This document shows, piece by piece, positions 54,083-63,052 of a stretch of DNA of 64,000 nucleotides. Position 1 is the stretch's first letter; every line of letters begins with the position of its first letter. The stretch is from SHVO01 sp041919675 (GTDB lineage Bacteria > Pseudomonadota > Alphaproteobacteria > Rhodospirillales > Rhodospirillaceae). A program made the position numbers and the translations under genes. The stretch spans positions 58,745-122,744 of the forward strand of contig JAYRTJ010000001.1 of the NCBI GenBank assembly GCA_041919675.1. The letters run 5' to 3'. The notes beneath the pieces were generated by a model. It was not told the DNA's origin, did not search any database, and was given only the letters and a program-made list of their open reading frames with translations.

Positions 54083-54114
54083 AGAAAAAACACAGCCGGA
54101 TCGCTCCGGCTGTG
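54081..54114. terminator. Hairpin terminator with A-tract
   Basis: Arms CACAGCCGGA (54091-54100) and TCCGGCTGTG (54105-54114), with AAAGAAAAAA before the stem. For the minus strand this is a stem followed by a T-run, a good intrinsic terminator, yet no minus-strand gene reads into it. On the plus strand the T-run is weak (AAGATATTT), so it may act as a partial terminator for the secreted protein. Confidence 0.6.
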
Positions 54115-54126
54115 AAGATATTTCCG

Positions 54127-55068
54127 ATGGCTTCGAACGGCACCCCACCGATTTCCATCGCCGGCTGCGACAAGGATCTTGCCGGCTTCGCCGCTGCGCT
54201 CGGCGGCAGTTTCACGCGGACCGGGTTCGCGGTCATTTCCGATCACGGCATCCCTCAAGGCGTCATCGATCACGCGTTCGGCGTCGCGCGGCGATTTTTC
54301 ACGATGCCGGATGATGCGAAACGCCGGTACTGCGTGCCGGACGGCGCCGGTCAGCGCGGATATACGCCTTTTGGAATCGAAACGGCCAAGGGTGCGGCCC
54401 GCGCCGATCTCAAGGAATTCTGGCACGTCGGCCGCAATCTGCCGGCCGGTCACCGGCTTGCGCCGAACATGCCGGCGAACCTCGTCGTCACCGAAGTCCC
54501 TGAATTCAATGCGGCGACATACCGCCTGTTCGAGGCGATGGATGCGCTCGGTCTGCACATTCTGAGGGGCGTCGCGGTTTATCTTGGGCTGGCGGCCGAC
54601 TTCTTCATGGACAAGGTTGCCTCCGGCAACAGCATCTTGCGTCTCCTGCACTATCCGCCCATGGAATCCGGCGCCGTGGGCGTGCGGGCCGGCGCGCACG
54701 AGGACATCAACGTCATCACCCTTCTGCTCGGCGCGGAGGAGGCGGGTCTTCAGCTGCTGGGGCGCGACGGCGCATGGCGCGATATCGATCCGCCGCCGGG
54801 CTGTGTCGTGGTGAACGTCGGCGATATGCTGCAGCGGCTGACGAACCATGTGCTGCCCTCGACGACGCACCGCGTGGTCAATCCGAAGCCTGAACGCGCG
54901 GGCTTTTCCCGTTATTCGCTGCCGTTCTTCCAGCACTTCACGTCGGACTTTACCATCGATGTGCTGCCGGGCTGCATCCGCGCCGATCGCCCCAGCCGCT
55001 ATCCGCGGGCCATCACCGCGGATGCGTATCTCCGCGAGCGCCTGTCCGAGATCAAGCTGAAGGCGTAG
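54127..55068 (+). CDS. 2-oxoglutarate/Fe(II) oxygenase (isopenicillin N synthase-like)
   Basis: A 313-residue member of the IPNS/GA20-oxidase-type oxygenases. The iron triad is H191, D193 (GAHEDINVITLL) and H248 (TTHRVVNP); the 2OG-binding R262-x-S264 (FSRYSLPFF) is kept. The N-terminal DIOX_N half starts GTPPISIAGCDKDLAGFAAAL. The substrate cannot be told from sequence. ATG 54127 begins after the hairpin; an earlier start would run through it. Confidence 0.82.
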   Translation: MASNGTPPISIAGCDKDLAGFAAALGGSFTRTGFAVISDHGIPQGVIDHAFGVARRFFTMPDDAKRRYCVPDGAGQRGYTPFGIETAKGAARADLKEFWHVGRNLPAGHRLAPNMPANLVVTEVPEFNAATYRLFEAMDALGLHILRGVAVYLGLAADFFMDKVASGNSILRLLHYPPMESGAVGVRAGAHEDINVITLLLGAEEAGLQLLGRDGAWRDIDPPPGCVVVNVGDMLQRLTNHVLPSTTHRVVNPKPERAGFSRYSLPFFQHFTSDFTIDVLPGCIRADRPSRYPRAITADAYLRERLSEIKLKA

Positions 55069-55089
55069 CGCCGTCCGCGGTCCGGCCCC

Positions 55090-56364
55090 TTAGTTCCAAG
55101 TCAGGACACCTACGATGGCGCCGGCGATGCATGTCGCCAGCGTGCCCGAGATGAGGGTCTTCGGCGCCAGCGCCGCGATGTCGTTGCGGCGCTCCGGCAC
55201 CATCGCCGCGAGGCCGCCGATCATCGTGCCCAGCGACGCGAAGTTCGCGAAGCCGCACAGCGCGTAGAGCATGATCATCTCGGTGCGCGGCGAGATCGTG
55301 CCGTCCGGCAGGCGGATCATTTCATCGTAGGCGATCACTTCATTCAGCACCGTTTTTGTGCCGAGGAGTCCGCCCGCCGTCACGGCCTCGCTCCAGGGAA
55401 TCCCCAAGAGCCAGGCGAGCGGCGCCATGACCCAGCCGAAAATGCGCTGCAGCGTCAAAGGCGCGCCGCCGATATCCGGCGTCACGGCGTTGATCGTCGT
55501 GTTGACCATGTACACCAGCGCGACGAGCACCAGGATCATGCACATCACGTTGAGCCACAATTGAATGCCGTCGAGCGTGCCGCGCGCGATGGCGGCCATG
55601 GCGTTTTCACCTTCACGGCGCCCTTCAATGGCGACATCGCCGGGGTCCGTGTTCTGCTTCAGCTCGGCCTCATCGGGCGGCATCATCAGGAACGCGACGG
55701 CCACGGCCGAGGGCGCCGAGATGATGGACGCGGCGATCAGTTGGCCGAGCGCGTTCGGGATCGCGTTGGAAAGGATGGTGGCGTACAGCACGAGCACGCT
55801 GCCCGAGCTCGAGGCCATCCCGGCGGTCATGATCACGAACAGTCCCGCGCGCGTTTCGCGGCGCAGATAGGGGCGCACCACCAGCGGCGATTCCACCATG
55901 CCGACGAAAATGTTCATCGCGCTCGAAACGCCGGCGGGGCCGTCGAGACCGATGGTCCGGCGCAGCACCCAGGCGAAGCCGCGCACCACCGGCTGGATGA
56001 TGTGCCAATGGAACAGAAGCGCCGACAGCGCGCCGACCACCAGGATGATCGGCAGCGCCTGGAAGGCGAAGATGAAGGCCGAGCCGGCCGGGTTTACATC
56101 GAACGGCAGGGCGGCGCCGCCCAGATAGCCGAACACGAAGGAGCTGCCGGCATGCGTCGCATCCGTCAGCACGTTCATCGCGTCGTTCAAGACGGACAGG
56201 CTGTTGCGCAGGAGCGGCACTTTCAGCAGCAGCACGGCGAGCAGGAACGTGAGGCCGACCCCGACAACGACCGGACGCCAGATCACGGTGCGCGAGCGGT
56301 CGCGCACAAGCCAAGCCAGGCCAACGAGGGCGAACAGCCCAATGGCGCTCTGTAGCGGTAACAC
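55090..56364 (-). CDS. nupC: NupC-type concentrative nucleoside transporter
   Basis: A 424-residue inner-membrane transporter of the CNT family. It carries GVSSAMNIFVGMVESPLVVRPYLRRETRAGLFVIMTAGMASSSGSVLVLYA, a hallmark stretch, and MLYALCGFANFASLGTMIGG toward the C-terminus. It imports nucleosides with Na+ or H+. GTG 56364 is used, with GGGGAC upstream. No nucleoside catabolic gene is adjacent. Confidence 0.85.
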   Translation of the reverse strand: MLPLQSAIGLFALVGLAWLVRDRSRTVIWRPVVVGVGLTFLLAVLLLKVPLLRNSLSVLNDAMNVLTDATHAGSSFVFGYLGGAALPFDVNPAGSAFIFAFQALPIILVVGALSALLFHWHIIQPVVRGFAWVLRRTIGLDGPAGVSSAMNIFVGMVESPLVVRPYLRRETRAGLFVIMTAGMASSSGSVLVLYATILSNAIPNALGQLIAASIISAPSAVAVAFLMMPPDEAELKQNTDPGDVAIEGRREGENAMAAIARGTLDGIQLWLNVMCMILVLVALVYMVNTTINAVTPDIGGAPLTLQRIFGWVMAPLAWLLGIPWSEAVTAGGLLGTKTVLNEVIAYDEMIRLPDGTISPRTEMIMLYALCGFANFASLGTMIGGLAAMVPERRNDIAALAPKTLISGTLATCIAGAIVGVLTWN

Positions 56365-56748
56365 TGTGTGAGTCCCCGTTTGTAGATCCCCTCATCCAAT
56401 TCGTAGCGCGCCGACAGGCCGGTTGGTGAGCGAAAAACCAGCCAAAAACGCAGGTTTTTCTGTTGTCTTTTGCCGCGCGGCTCATCAAGTGCTTGAATTC
56501 CGCGCGATACCTTCGGTTGAAAGCCGCCCGCGGGCGCAGTATGTTGCCCGCCTTCGTTCACAACGGCGGGTGGCTGACCATGCAGAGCAGCATCCATGAC
56601 AAGGTCCGAAAGCGTCACTAGCACGCTTTAATCCGCGCGCGGGGTCCGCCCCGCGGCGCGTTTGGAACTGAACCGCCGATCCCGGCGTTTGCCGGGCTTC
56701 CTGAACAGATACCGAATTGGAGCCGGCGCGCATGCGCCGACGCATCAT
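56365..56748. other. Intergenic region without a recognisable gene
   Basis: About 380 bases between divergent transporter genes. No convincing reading frame, RNA or repeat; it must contain both promoters. Confidence 0.4.
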
Positions 56749-58590
56749 ATGTCCGTCAAAAGAAAACCGCGCGCCGATGCGATGCGCGCCGTCCTCGCCT
56801 TCACGTTCCGTCATTGGGCGAAGCAGCCGCGTTATGCGGCCTTCATCGCGCTCGCCATGTGCGGCGCGACGCTGACCGAGATTTTCGTGCCCGTGGTCGC
56901 GGGGCGGCTGATCGACGCGCTCGTGCAGAACGCGGCGGAGAAGATCCTCCCGTTGTTCCTGGCCATGGCCGCGCTGGGCGCGGGCATGGTCGTGCTGCGT
57001 CACACGGCCTGGATGTCGATCATCACCTTCACGCTTCGGATCATGCGCGATGTGGCGCAGGACACCTTCCACCGCGTGCAAAGGTTCTCCACCGACTGGC
57101 ATGCCAATACCTTCGCCGGGTCCACGGTGCGTAAGATCACGCGGGGCATGTGGGCGCTCGACATGCTGCACGATACGATCCTCCTGGCCCTGACGCCGTC
57201 CCTGGTCGTGCTCGTCGGCACGATGATCCTGCTCGGCCTGCAGTCGCCGCTGCTGGGCATCGTCATGGCCGTCGGCGCGGTGTTCTATGTGACGCTGACC
57301 GTGATCATGGCCACGCGTTTCGTCGCGCCGGCCTCGTCGCTGTCCAATGCCTGGGATACGCGCATGAGCGGGTTTCTCGCCGATACCATCAGCAGCAATG
57401 CGGTGGTGAAAGCGTTCGGCGCGGAAACACGCGAGGATACGGGACTGGCGCGCGTGCTCGGCAAGTGGAAGCGCCGCACCGGCCGCACCTGGAGCCGCGG
57501 CACCTGGTCGGGCACCACGCAGATCGCGCTGTTGTGGCTGGTGCGTCTCGGCCTCATCGGTACGGCGCTTTACCTGTGGGCGCGCGGCGAAGCTTCGCCC
57601 GGTGACGTGGCTTACGTGCTCACCAGCTACTTCATCATGCACGGTTACCTGCGCGATATCGGTCAGCACGTCCAGCATCTCCAGCGCTCGGTGAACGACA
57701 TGGAGGAAATGGTCGCCATGTACGGCCAGCCGCTGGGGATCGAGGACCGCGCCGATGCGAAGCCGGCCCGTCTCACCGCCGGCGAGGTGAAGTTCGACCG
57801 CGTCACGTTCCGCTACGGCGGTCACGACACGGCGTTGTTCGACGGCCTGTCCGTCCTGATCCGAGGCGGCGAACGCGTCGGCCTTGTCGGTCACTCGGGC
57901 TCGGGTAAAACCACGTTCGTGAAGCTGATCCAGCGTCTGTACGACGTGACGGACGGCCGTGTGCTGGTCGACGGGCAGGACGTGCGCGGGGCGACGCAGC
58001 AGTCGCTGCGCGCGCAGATCGCCATCGTCCCGCAGGAACCGGTGCTGTTCCACCGCAGCCTGGCCGAAAATATCTCCTACGCGCGGCCCGGCGCGTCGCG
58101 GGCCGAGATCGAACAGGCCGCGCGCCTTGCCAACGCGCACGCGTTCATCGCGCGTCTTCCCAAGGGCTACGAAACCCTTGTGGGTGAGCGCGGCGTGAAG
58201 CTGTCGGGCGGTGAACGCCAGCGGGTTGCATTGGCCCGGGCGTTCCTCGCCGATGCGCCGATCCTGATCCTGGACGAAGCGACCTCGAGCCTCGATTCAG
58301 AGTCCGAGGCGCTGATTCAGGAAGCCATCGGGCGTTTGATGAAGGGCCGTACCGCCATCATCATCGCGCACCGCCTCTCGACCGTGCGCGCGCTCGACCG
58401 CATCCTCGTGTTCGATCGCGGCCGTATCGTCGAGGACGGCGATCATCGGGCGTTGCTCGCCAACGAAGCCGGTCTCTATCGCCGTCTTTTCGACCGCCAG
58501 GCCGGCGCGATCGGCGATCCGCTTGTATTGATTGACTCCCCGCAGGCGCGCGAGGACGCGGCGTTCGAAGACGCCGCCGAAGAGGCGTAA
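56749..58590 (+). CDS. ABC exporter, fused permease-ATPase (MsbA type)
   Basis: A 613-residue half-transporter with six membrane helices (about 20-330) and an ATPase domain with Walker A GHSGSGKTT, signature LSGGERQRVALARAFL and Walker B ILILDEATSSLDSESE. ATG 56749 is used. This B-type ABC exporter family includes MsbA, LmrA and other lipid or drug exporters. The C-terminal tail (IDSPQAREDAAFEDAAEEA) is acidic and extra. The substrate is unknown. Confidence 0.85.
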   Translation: MSVKRKPRADAMRAVLAFTFRHWAKQPRYAAFIALAMCGATLTEIFVPVVAGRLIDALVQNAAEKILPLFLAMAALGAGMVVLRHTAWMSIITFTLRIMRDVAQDTFHRVQRFSTDWHANTFAGSTVRKITRGMWALDMLHDTILLALTPSLVVLVGTMILLGLQSPLLGIVMAVGAVFYVTLTVIMATRFVAPASSLSNAWDTRMSGFLADTISSNAVVKAFGAETREDTGLARVLGKWKRRTGRTWSRGTWSGTTQIALLWLVRLGLIGTALYLWARGEASPGDVAYVLTSYFIMHGYLRDIGQHVQHLQRSVNDMEEMVAMYGQPLGIEDRADAKPARLTAGEVKFDRVTFRYGGHDTALFDGLSVLIRGGERVGLVGHSGSGKTTFVKLIQRLYDVTDGRVLVDGQDVRGATQQSLRAQIAIVPQEPVLFHRSLAENISYARPGASRAEIEQAARLANAHAFIARLPKGYETLVGERGVKLSGGERQRVALARAFLADAPILILDEATSSLDSESEALIQEAIGRLMKGRTAIIIAHRLSTVRALDRILVFDRGRIVEDGDHRALLANEAGLYRRLFDRQAGAIGDPLVLIDSPQAREDAAFEDAAEEA

Positions 58591-58695
58591 GGGCTGTTAC
58601 AAAACAGGGGCGTCGTGTCACGCGGTTGTCGTTGCTCAACCCCCTGATTTTGTTGCACGCTCTTCCCGTATTTTCTGCTTAGGGAGGAGCCCTCC

Positions 58696-60168
58696 ATGCA
58701 CATCAAGAAACTGGGACTGTTAAGTGTCGGCTTGGCGATGACCTTGGCCGCCTGTTCGGAGCCGGCCGGCACGTTGCCCGCGGCGTCCAAGGCGCTCGAT
58801 GCGCCGAACACGGCGTCCATCAGCTTCACCGGCACGGGCAAGTGGTATCAGTTCGGCCAGGCTCCGGTGCCGAACCAAGCGTGGCCGGCGTTCGACGTGT
58901 CCGCGTACACGCAAACCGTCTCCTACGCCGATCCGCCGGCGGCGCGCGTCGAAATGACGCGCCTGCAGGTCGTCGATCCGAACCGGATGCGGCCTGCGCC
59001 GGTCGAACAGAAGGTCGATCAGTATGTCCTCGGCACGCTGGCGTGGAATGCGCCTCCGGGCGGCGCCGTCGCGGCCCAGCCGGGCGCGGTCGAAGAACGC
59101 ACGGTTGAAATCTGGGCGACGCCGCACGGTTTCCTGCGCGCCGCGGCTGCCAATGAAGCGACCGTCACCGCCGCCAACGGCGGGTCCGAAGTGGCCTTTT
59201 CGGTCGGCAATCTGAAGTTCACCGGCTCCATCAACGCGCAAAGCGAGGTCACGCGCGTTGCCGCCGCGTTCGATAACCCGGTTACCGGCGACACGCCGGT
59301 CGAGTTCACCTACTCCGGCTACAAGGACTTTGGCGGCGTACGCTTCCCGAGCCGTATCGTGCGCAGCCAGGCCGGTTTCCCGGTTCTCGAGATCGATGTC
59401 GCCTCGGTCGCCAAGAATGCGCCCGCGGCCTTCGCGGTTCCCGACGAGGTGAAGAGCTACACCGCGCCGCCGGTCAATGTGGAAGTCGAGAACCTCGCCG
59501 ACGGCGTCTACTATCTGCGCGGCGGCAGCCATCACAGCCTGCTCATCGACCAGGCGGATCACCTCGTCGTCGTGGAAGGCCCGCAGAGCGAAGCGCGCGG
59601 CCAGGCCGTCATCGACAAGGCCAAGGAACTCGTTCCGAACAAGCCGATCCGCTATGTCATCAACACGCATGTGCATTTCGATCACTCGGGCGGTCTGCGT
59701 CCGTTCGTGGCCGAAGGCGCGACCGTGGTGACGGCCGAGGCGGCGCGTCCGTTCTATGAAGCGGCCTGGGCCAACCCCCGCACGCTGAACCCGGACGCCA
59801 TGAGCAAGAGCGGCAAGGCGGCGACGTTCGAAGTCGTCTCCGACAAACTCGTGCTCACCGACGGCAAGCGCCCGATCGAGCTTCATGCCTTTCAGGGCAG
59901 CGGTCACGCCGACGGGTTCCTGATGGTCTATCTCCCCAACGAGAAGATTCTCGTCGAGGCGGACGCCTGGTCGCCGATGGCGCCGGATGCGCCGCCTCCG
60001 GCCACGCCGAACCCGTATAACGTCAATTTGTACGAAAACATCGAGCGGCTCGGCCTGGACGTCGCCACGGTCGCGCCGATCCACGGCCGCCGGGTCACCC
60101 TCGCGGAGTTGCGCCGGGATATCGGCGTGCCTGAACCCGCCGCGAAGGCCAAGGCGAAAGCCAAATAA
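58696..60168 (+). CDS. Lipoprotein metallo-beta-lactamase-fold hydrolase
   Basis: A 490-residue protein with lipobox LAAC (C20), so it is envelope-anchored. The N-terminal half (about 40-260) is an unrecognised beta-rich domain; the C-terminal half is an MBL fold with H325-x-H327-x-D329-H330 (HVHFDHSGG), His in GSGHADG, Asp in VEADAW and His in APIHGRR, so two metals can bind. It ends in AKAKAKAK. The substrate is not known; close relatives hydrolyse lactones, esters or glutathione thioesters. A strong terminator follows. Confidence 0.8.
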   Translation: MHIKKLGLLSVGLAMTLAACSEPAGTLPAASKALDAPNTASISFTGTGKWYQFGQAPVPNQAWPAFDVSAYTQTVSYADPPAARVEMTRLQVVDPNRMRPAPVEQKVDQYVLGTLAWNAPPGGAVAAQPGAVEERTVEIWATPHGFLRAAAANEATVTAANGGSEVAFSVGNLKFTGSINAQSEVTRVAAAFDNPVTGDTPVEFTYSGYKDFGGVRFPSRIVRSQAGFPVLEIDVASVAKNAPAAFAVPDEVKSYTAPPVNVEVENLADGVYYLRGGSHHSLLIDQADHLVVVEGPQSEARGQAVIDKAKELVPNKPIRYVINTHVHFDHSGGLRPFVAEGATVVTAEAARPFYEAAWANPRTLNPDAMSKSGKAATFEVVSDKLVLTDGKRPIELHAFQGSGHADGFLMVYLPNEKILVEADAWSPMAPDAPPPATPNPYNVNLYENIERLGLDVATVAPIHGRRVTLAELRRDIGVPEPAAKAKAKAK

Positions 60169-60197
60169 CCCTAAGTTATATAGAGAGAGTCTCGCGT

Positions 60198-60230
60198 ACG
60201 AGGCCGGCCTTAGGGCCGGCCTCGTTATTT
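60198..60230 (+). terminator. Rho-independent terminator after MBL-fold gene
   Basis: Arms ACGAGGCCGGCC (60198-60209) and GGCCGGCCTCGT (60214-60225) around TTAG, then TATTT. Confidence 0.85.
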
Positions 60231-60267
60231 ATGTGCTAGGTTTGCGGCCTGATGATGGGGGGCCGTC

Positions 60268-62946
60268 GTGCCGACTACGAGAATGCAAAATACGGCGTCG
60301 AAGACAACGGCCTGGGTGGCCGTGGCTCTCGCGCTCGGCTTGACTCTCACCGCTGCCGTAACGTGGCGGCAGGTGCTGGAAAACCGGAAGACGGCCGATG
60401 CCGCCGTGCGTGCCGCCGCCGAACGTGTCGCGACGGACGTCACGGAACGCCTCTTTCTCTATCAATATGGGCTGCGGGGCGCGCGCAGCACCATTCTGAC
60501 GACGGGCGAGATCGGCATTAACAATGCCGTTTTTGAGCGCTTTGCCAACTCGCACGACATCGACCGGGAATTTCCCGGCGCACGGGGGTTTGGCTTCATC
60601 CGCCGCGTGCCGCTCGCCGGCGAAGCGGCCTACGTGGCGCGTATGCGCGCGGAGGGGCGGCCGAACTTCAATATCACCGAACTCGGGCCGGTTGCGCGTG
60701 AGCGCATGGTGATTGAATACATCGCGCCGTTGAGCGGCAACCAAGAGGCGGTTGGCCTGGATATCGCCTCCGATCCCAAGCGGCGATTGGCCGCTGAAAT
60801 ATCCATGCGAACCGGAGAGGTCGTCATTACCGCGCCGATCGCGCTTGTCCAAAATCCCGACAAGACGCAAAAGGCATTCCTCATAATGATGCCGATCTAC
60901 CGTTCAGGGAGGCTGACCCGTACCCCGGAAGAGAGGGAGGCAAACGCTCTCGGGTGGTCGTACGCGCCATTGACCATAAACGCGGTGATGCAGCATCTGC
61001 GGGTGGATCAAACGCAGCTTCATCTGGCGTTGCGCGACATCACCAACGTGGGCGCCGAGGAGGTCATATATGAATCCGCGCACGACGCCGATCAGCCGCG
61101 CGCGTTCACGCAAGGACTCGTGCGTGTTGTTTATGGCCGGCAGTGGGTGGTCGAGGTCGGAGCGCATCCGGCCTTCATTCAAGGTCTCAATCTCACGCGG
61201 CCGGAATCGGTGGCGATTATCGGTATTCTCGCCAGCCTGTTGCTCGCGGCGCTTGCCGGCGCCGAAAGCGTCAGTCGCCGGCGCAAGGCCGTCATCTCGG
61301 CGCGCATGGCGGATTTCAACGCCCAACTCGAACGTCAGGTGATCGAGCGGACCGATGAACTGATGCAGGCCAAGGCTGCCGCGGAAGCCGCCAATGCCGC
61401 GAAGGGCAGATTCCTCGCCATCATGAGTCATGAGTTGCGCACGCCGATGGCCGGGGTGCTCGGAATGGGCGAGCTGTTGATGGGTTCGGACCTGAAGGCC
61501 GATCAGCAACGCCTGATGAATACGTTGATGGGTTCGGCGCGCACGCTCCTGGGTTTGCTCAACGACATTCTCGATTTCGCGAAGATCGAAGCGGGCCGCG
61601 CCGATCTGGAGGATGTCGACTTCTCGGTTCGGCAGGTTATCGGCGATGTGCGCGAGGCTTTGACGCCGCTCGCTTCGGCAAAAGGCAATGTCATCGAGAC
61701 AAAGGTCCACGAGTCCCTCTCGCCGGCTCAGCGCGGCGATGCAAAGCGCTACGGACAGATTGTCATGAACCTTGTCGGCAACGCCAATAAGTTCACGACG
61801 AAGGGACGAATTTCCATCGAGGTAAAGGCATCATCGCTCGGGGACGGGCGGCTTCTTGTCGAGACCACCGTCACCGACACCGGTGTCGGCATCGCGGCCG
61901 ACAATCGCGAGCGCCTGTTCCAGCCTTTCGAGCAGGAAGATACATCCACTTCGCGCAGGTATGGCGGGACAGGTCTCGGCCTCGCGATCAGCAAGACTCT
62001 CGCCGAACTCATGGGCGGCCGCATCTGGCTGGAGTCGGAACCGGGTATTGGCTCGGCGTTCAGTTTTACCGTGGTGCTGCGCGCGGGGGACCCCACGAAA
62101 GCCGCCAGCATCGCGGACGCCGCGCGCGGCGACGCCGATGCGATGAAAACCGCGGCGCGCCCCTTGCGCATCCTTGTGGTGGAGGACAACGAGACCAACC
62201 GCATGCTTGCGATCCGGTTGCTGTCGAAAGCGGGCCATATCGTAACGGCGGTGGAGAATGGCGCGGCGGCGGTCGTGGAGTTTAGCCAGGGCGAGTTCGA
62301 TATTGTGCTGATGGACATGCAGATGCCGGTCATGGACGGGCCGGACGCCATGCGCGTTATCCGGGCGGAGGAGCGGCCGCCCGCTCATGTGCCGATCATC
62401 GCGCTGACAGCCGACGCGATGCGCGAAAACCGCCGTGAATATCTCGAAGCCGGGGCCGACATGATCATGACGAAGCCGGTCAATTGGTCGCTTCTGGCGG
62501 CTGAAATGGAGCGTCTGACGCGGGGCGGCGCAGCCGCGGCAGCGCCGATGGTCCGTGCGGCGGCGCCCGATAGTTCCGCGGCGGTGCTCAATCTTCCGCT
62601 TCTTGCGGAAATGCTCGAGGAGCTTGGCAAGGGGTTGTTCCCCCTTCTGGAAGACGTCTCGCGCGAAACGAACCGCTATATCGAGCTCTTGCGTGAAGCG
62701 TCGATCCGCGGCGAAACCGAGGCCGTGCGGCGGACCGCGCATGCCCTCAAAGGCCTCGCCTCGCAATTCGGCGCGCCGCGCCTGGCGGCGATCGCGGCGC
62801 GGGCCGAACAGGGGGCCAAGAAGGGCGAAAGCGTCGAAAACCTGCTGGCCGAAATCGAGGCTATGGCCGGGGAAGCGCTGACGGCGCTCGGCGCCTGGCG
62901 GTTGGACGTTGCGCAACGTGGCAAGTCTGCGACGTCCGCCGGCTGA
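60268..62946 (+). CDS. Hybrid histidine kinase: CHASE-HK-receiver-HPt
   Basis: An 892-residue sensor. Domain order: membrane helix (about 15-32), periplasmic CHASE domain (about 60-300), second helix (about 313-333), coiled linker, HisKA with phospho-His H388 (MSHELRTPM), HATPase (DTGVGIA, GGTGLGLAIS), receiver with Asp at 683 (VLMDMQMPVMDG) and HPt with H825 (AHALKGLAS). It is a complete multi-step phosphorelay in one protein. The output regulator is not adjacent. CHASE domains bind small ligands such as cytokinin-like or peptide molecules; the ligand is unknown. Confidence 0.9.
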   Translation: MPTTRMQNTASKTTAWVAVALALGLTLTAAVTWRQVLENRKTADAAVRAAAERVATDVTERLFLYQYGLRGARSTILTTGEIGINNAVFERFANSHDIDREFPGARGFGFIRRVPLAGEAAYVARMRAEGRPNFNITELGPVARERMVIEYIAPLSGNQEAVGLDIASDPKRRLAAEISMRTGEVVITAPIALVQNPDKTQKAFLIMMPIYRSGRLTRTPEEREANALGWSYAPLTINAVMQHLRVDQTQLHLALRDITNVGAEEVIYESAHDADQPRAFTQGLVRVVYGRQWVVEVGAHPAFIQGLNLTRPESVAIIGILASLLLAALAGAESVSRRRKAVISARMADFNAQLERQVIERTDELMQAKAAAEAANAAKGRFLAIMSHELRTPMAGVLGMGELLMGSDLKADQQRLMNTLMGSARTLLGLLNDILDFAKIEAGRADLEDVDFSVRQVIGDVREALTPLASAKGNVIETKVHESLSPAQRGDAKRYGQIVMNLVGNANKFTTKGRISIEVKASSLGDGRLLVETTVTDTGVGIAADNRERLFQPFEQEDTSTSRRYGGTGLGLAISKTLAELMGGRIWLESEPGIGSAFSFTVVLRAGDPTKAASIADAARGDADAMKTAARPLRILVVEDNETNRMLAIRLLSKAGHIVTAVENGAAAVVEFSQGEFDIVLMDMQMPVMDGPDAMRVIRAEERPPAHVPIIALTADAMRENRREYLEAGADMIMTKPVNWSLLAAEMERLTRGGAAAAAPMVRAAAPDSSAAVLNLPLLAEMLEELGKGLFPLLEDVSRETNRYIELLREASIRGETEAVRRTAHALKGLASQFGAPRLAAIAARAEQGAKKGESVENLLAEIEAMAGEALTALGAWRLDVAQRGKSATSAG

Positions 62947-63052
62947 GTGAGGTAAAAGCGCGCAAGGGTTCGGCGAGACGCCACGAGCCCCTGGACACTG
63001 CCCCCTAAACGTCGAAAACTATCGCTAACCCGCCCGTGGCCGCGGAGAGATC

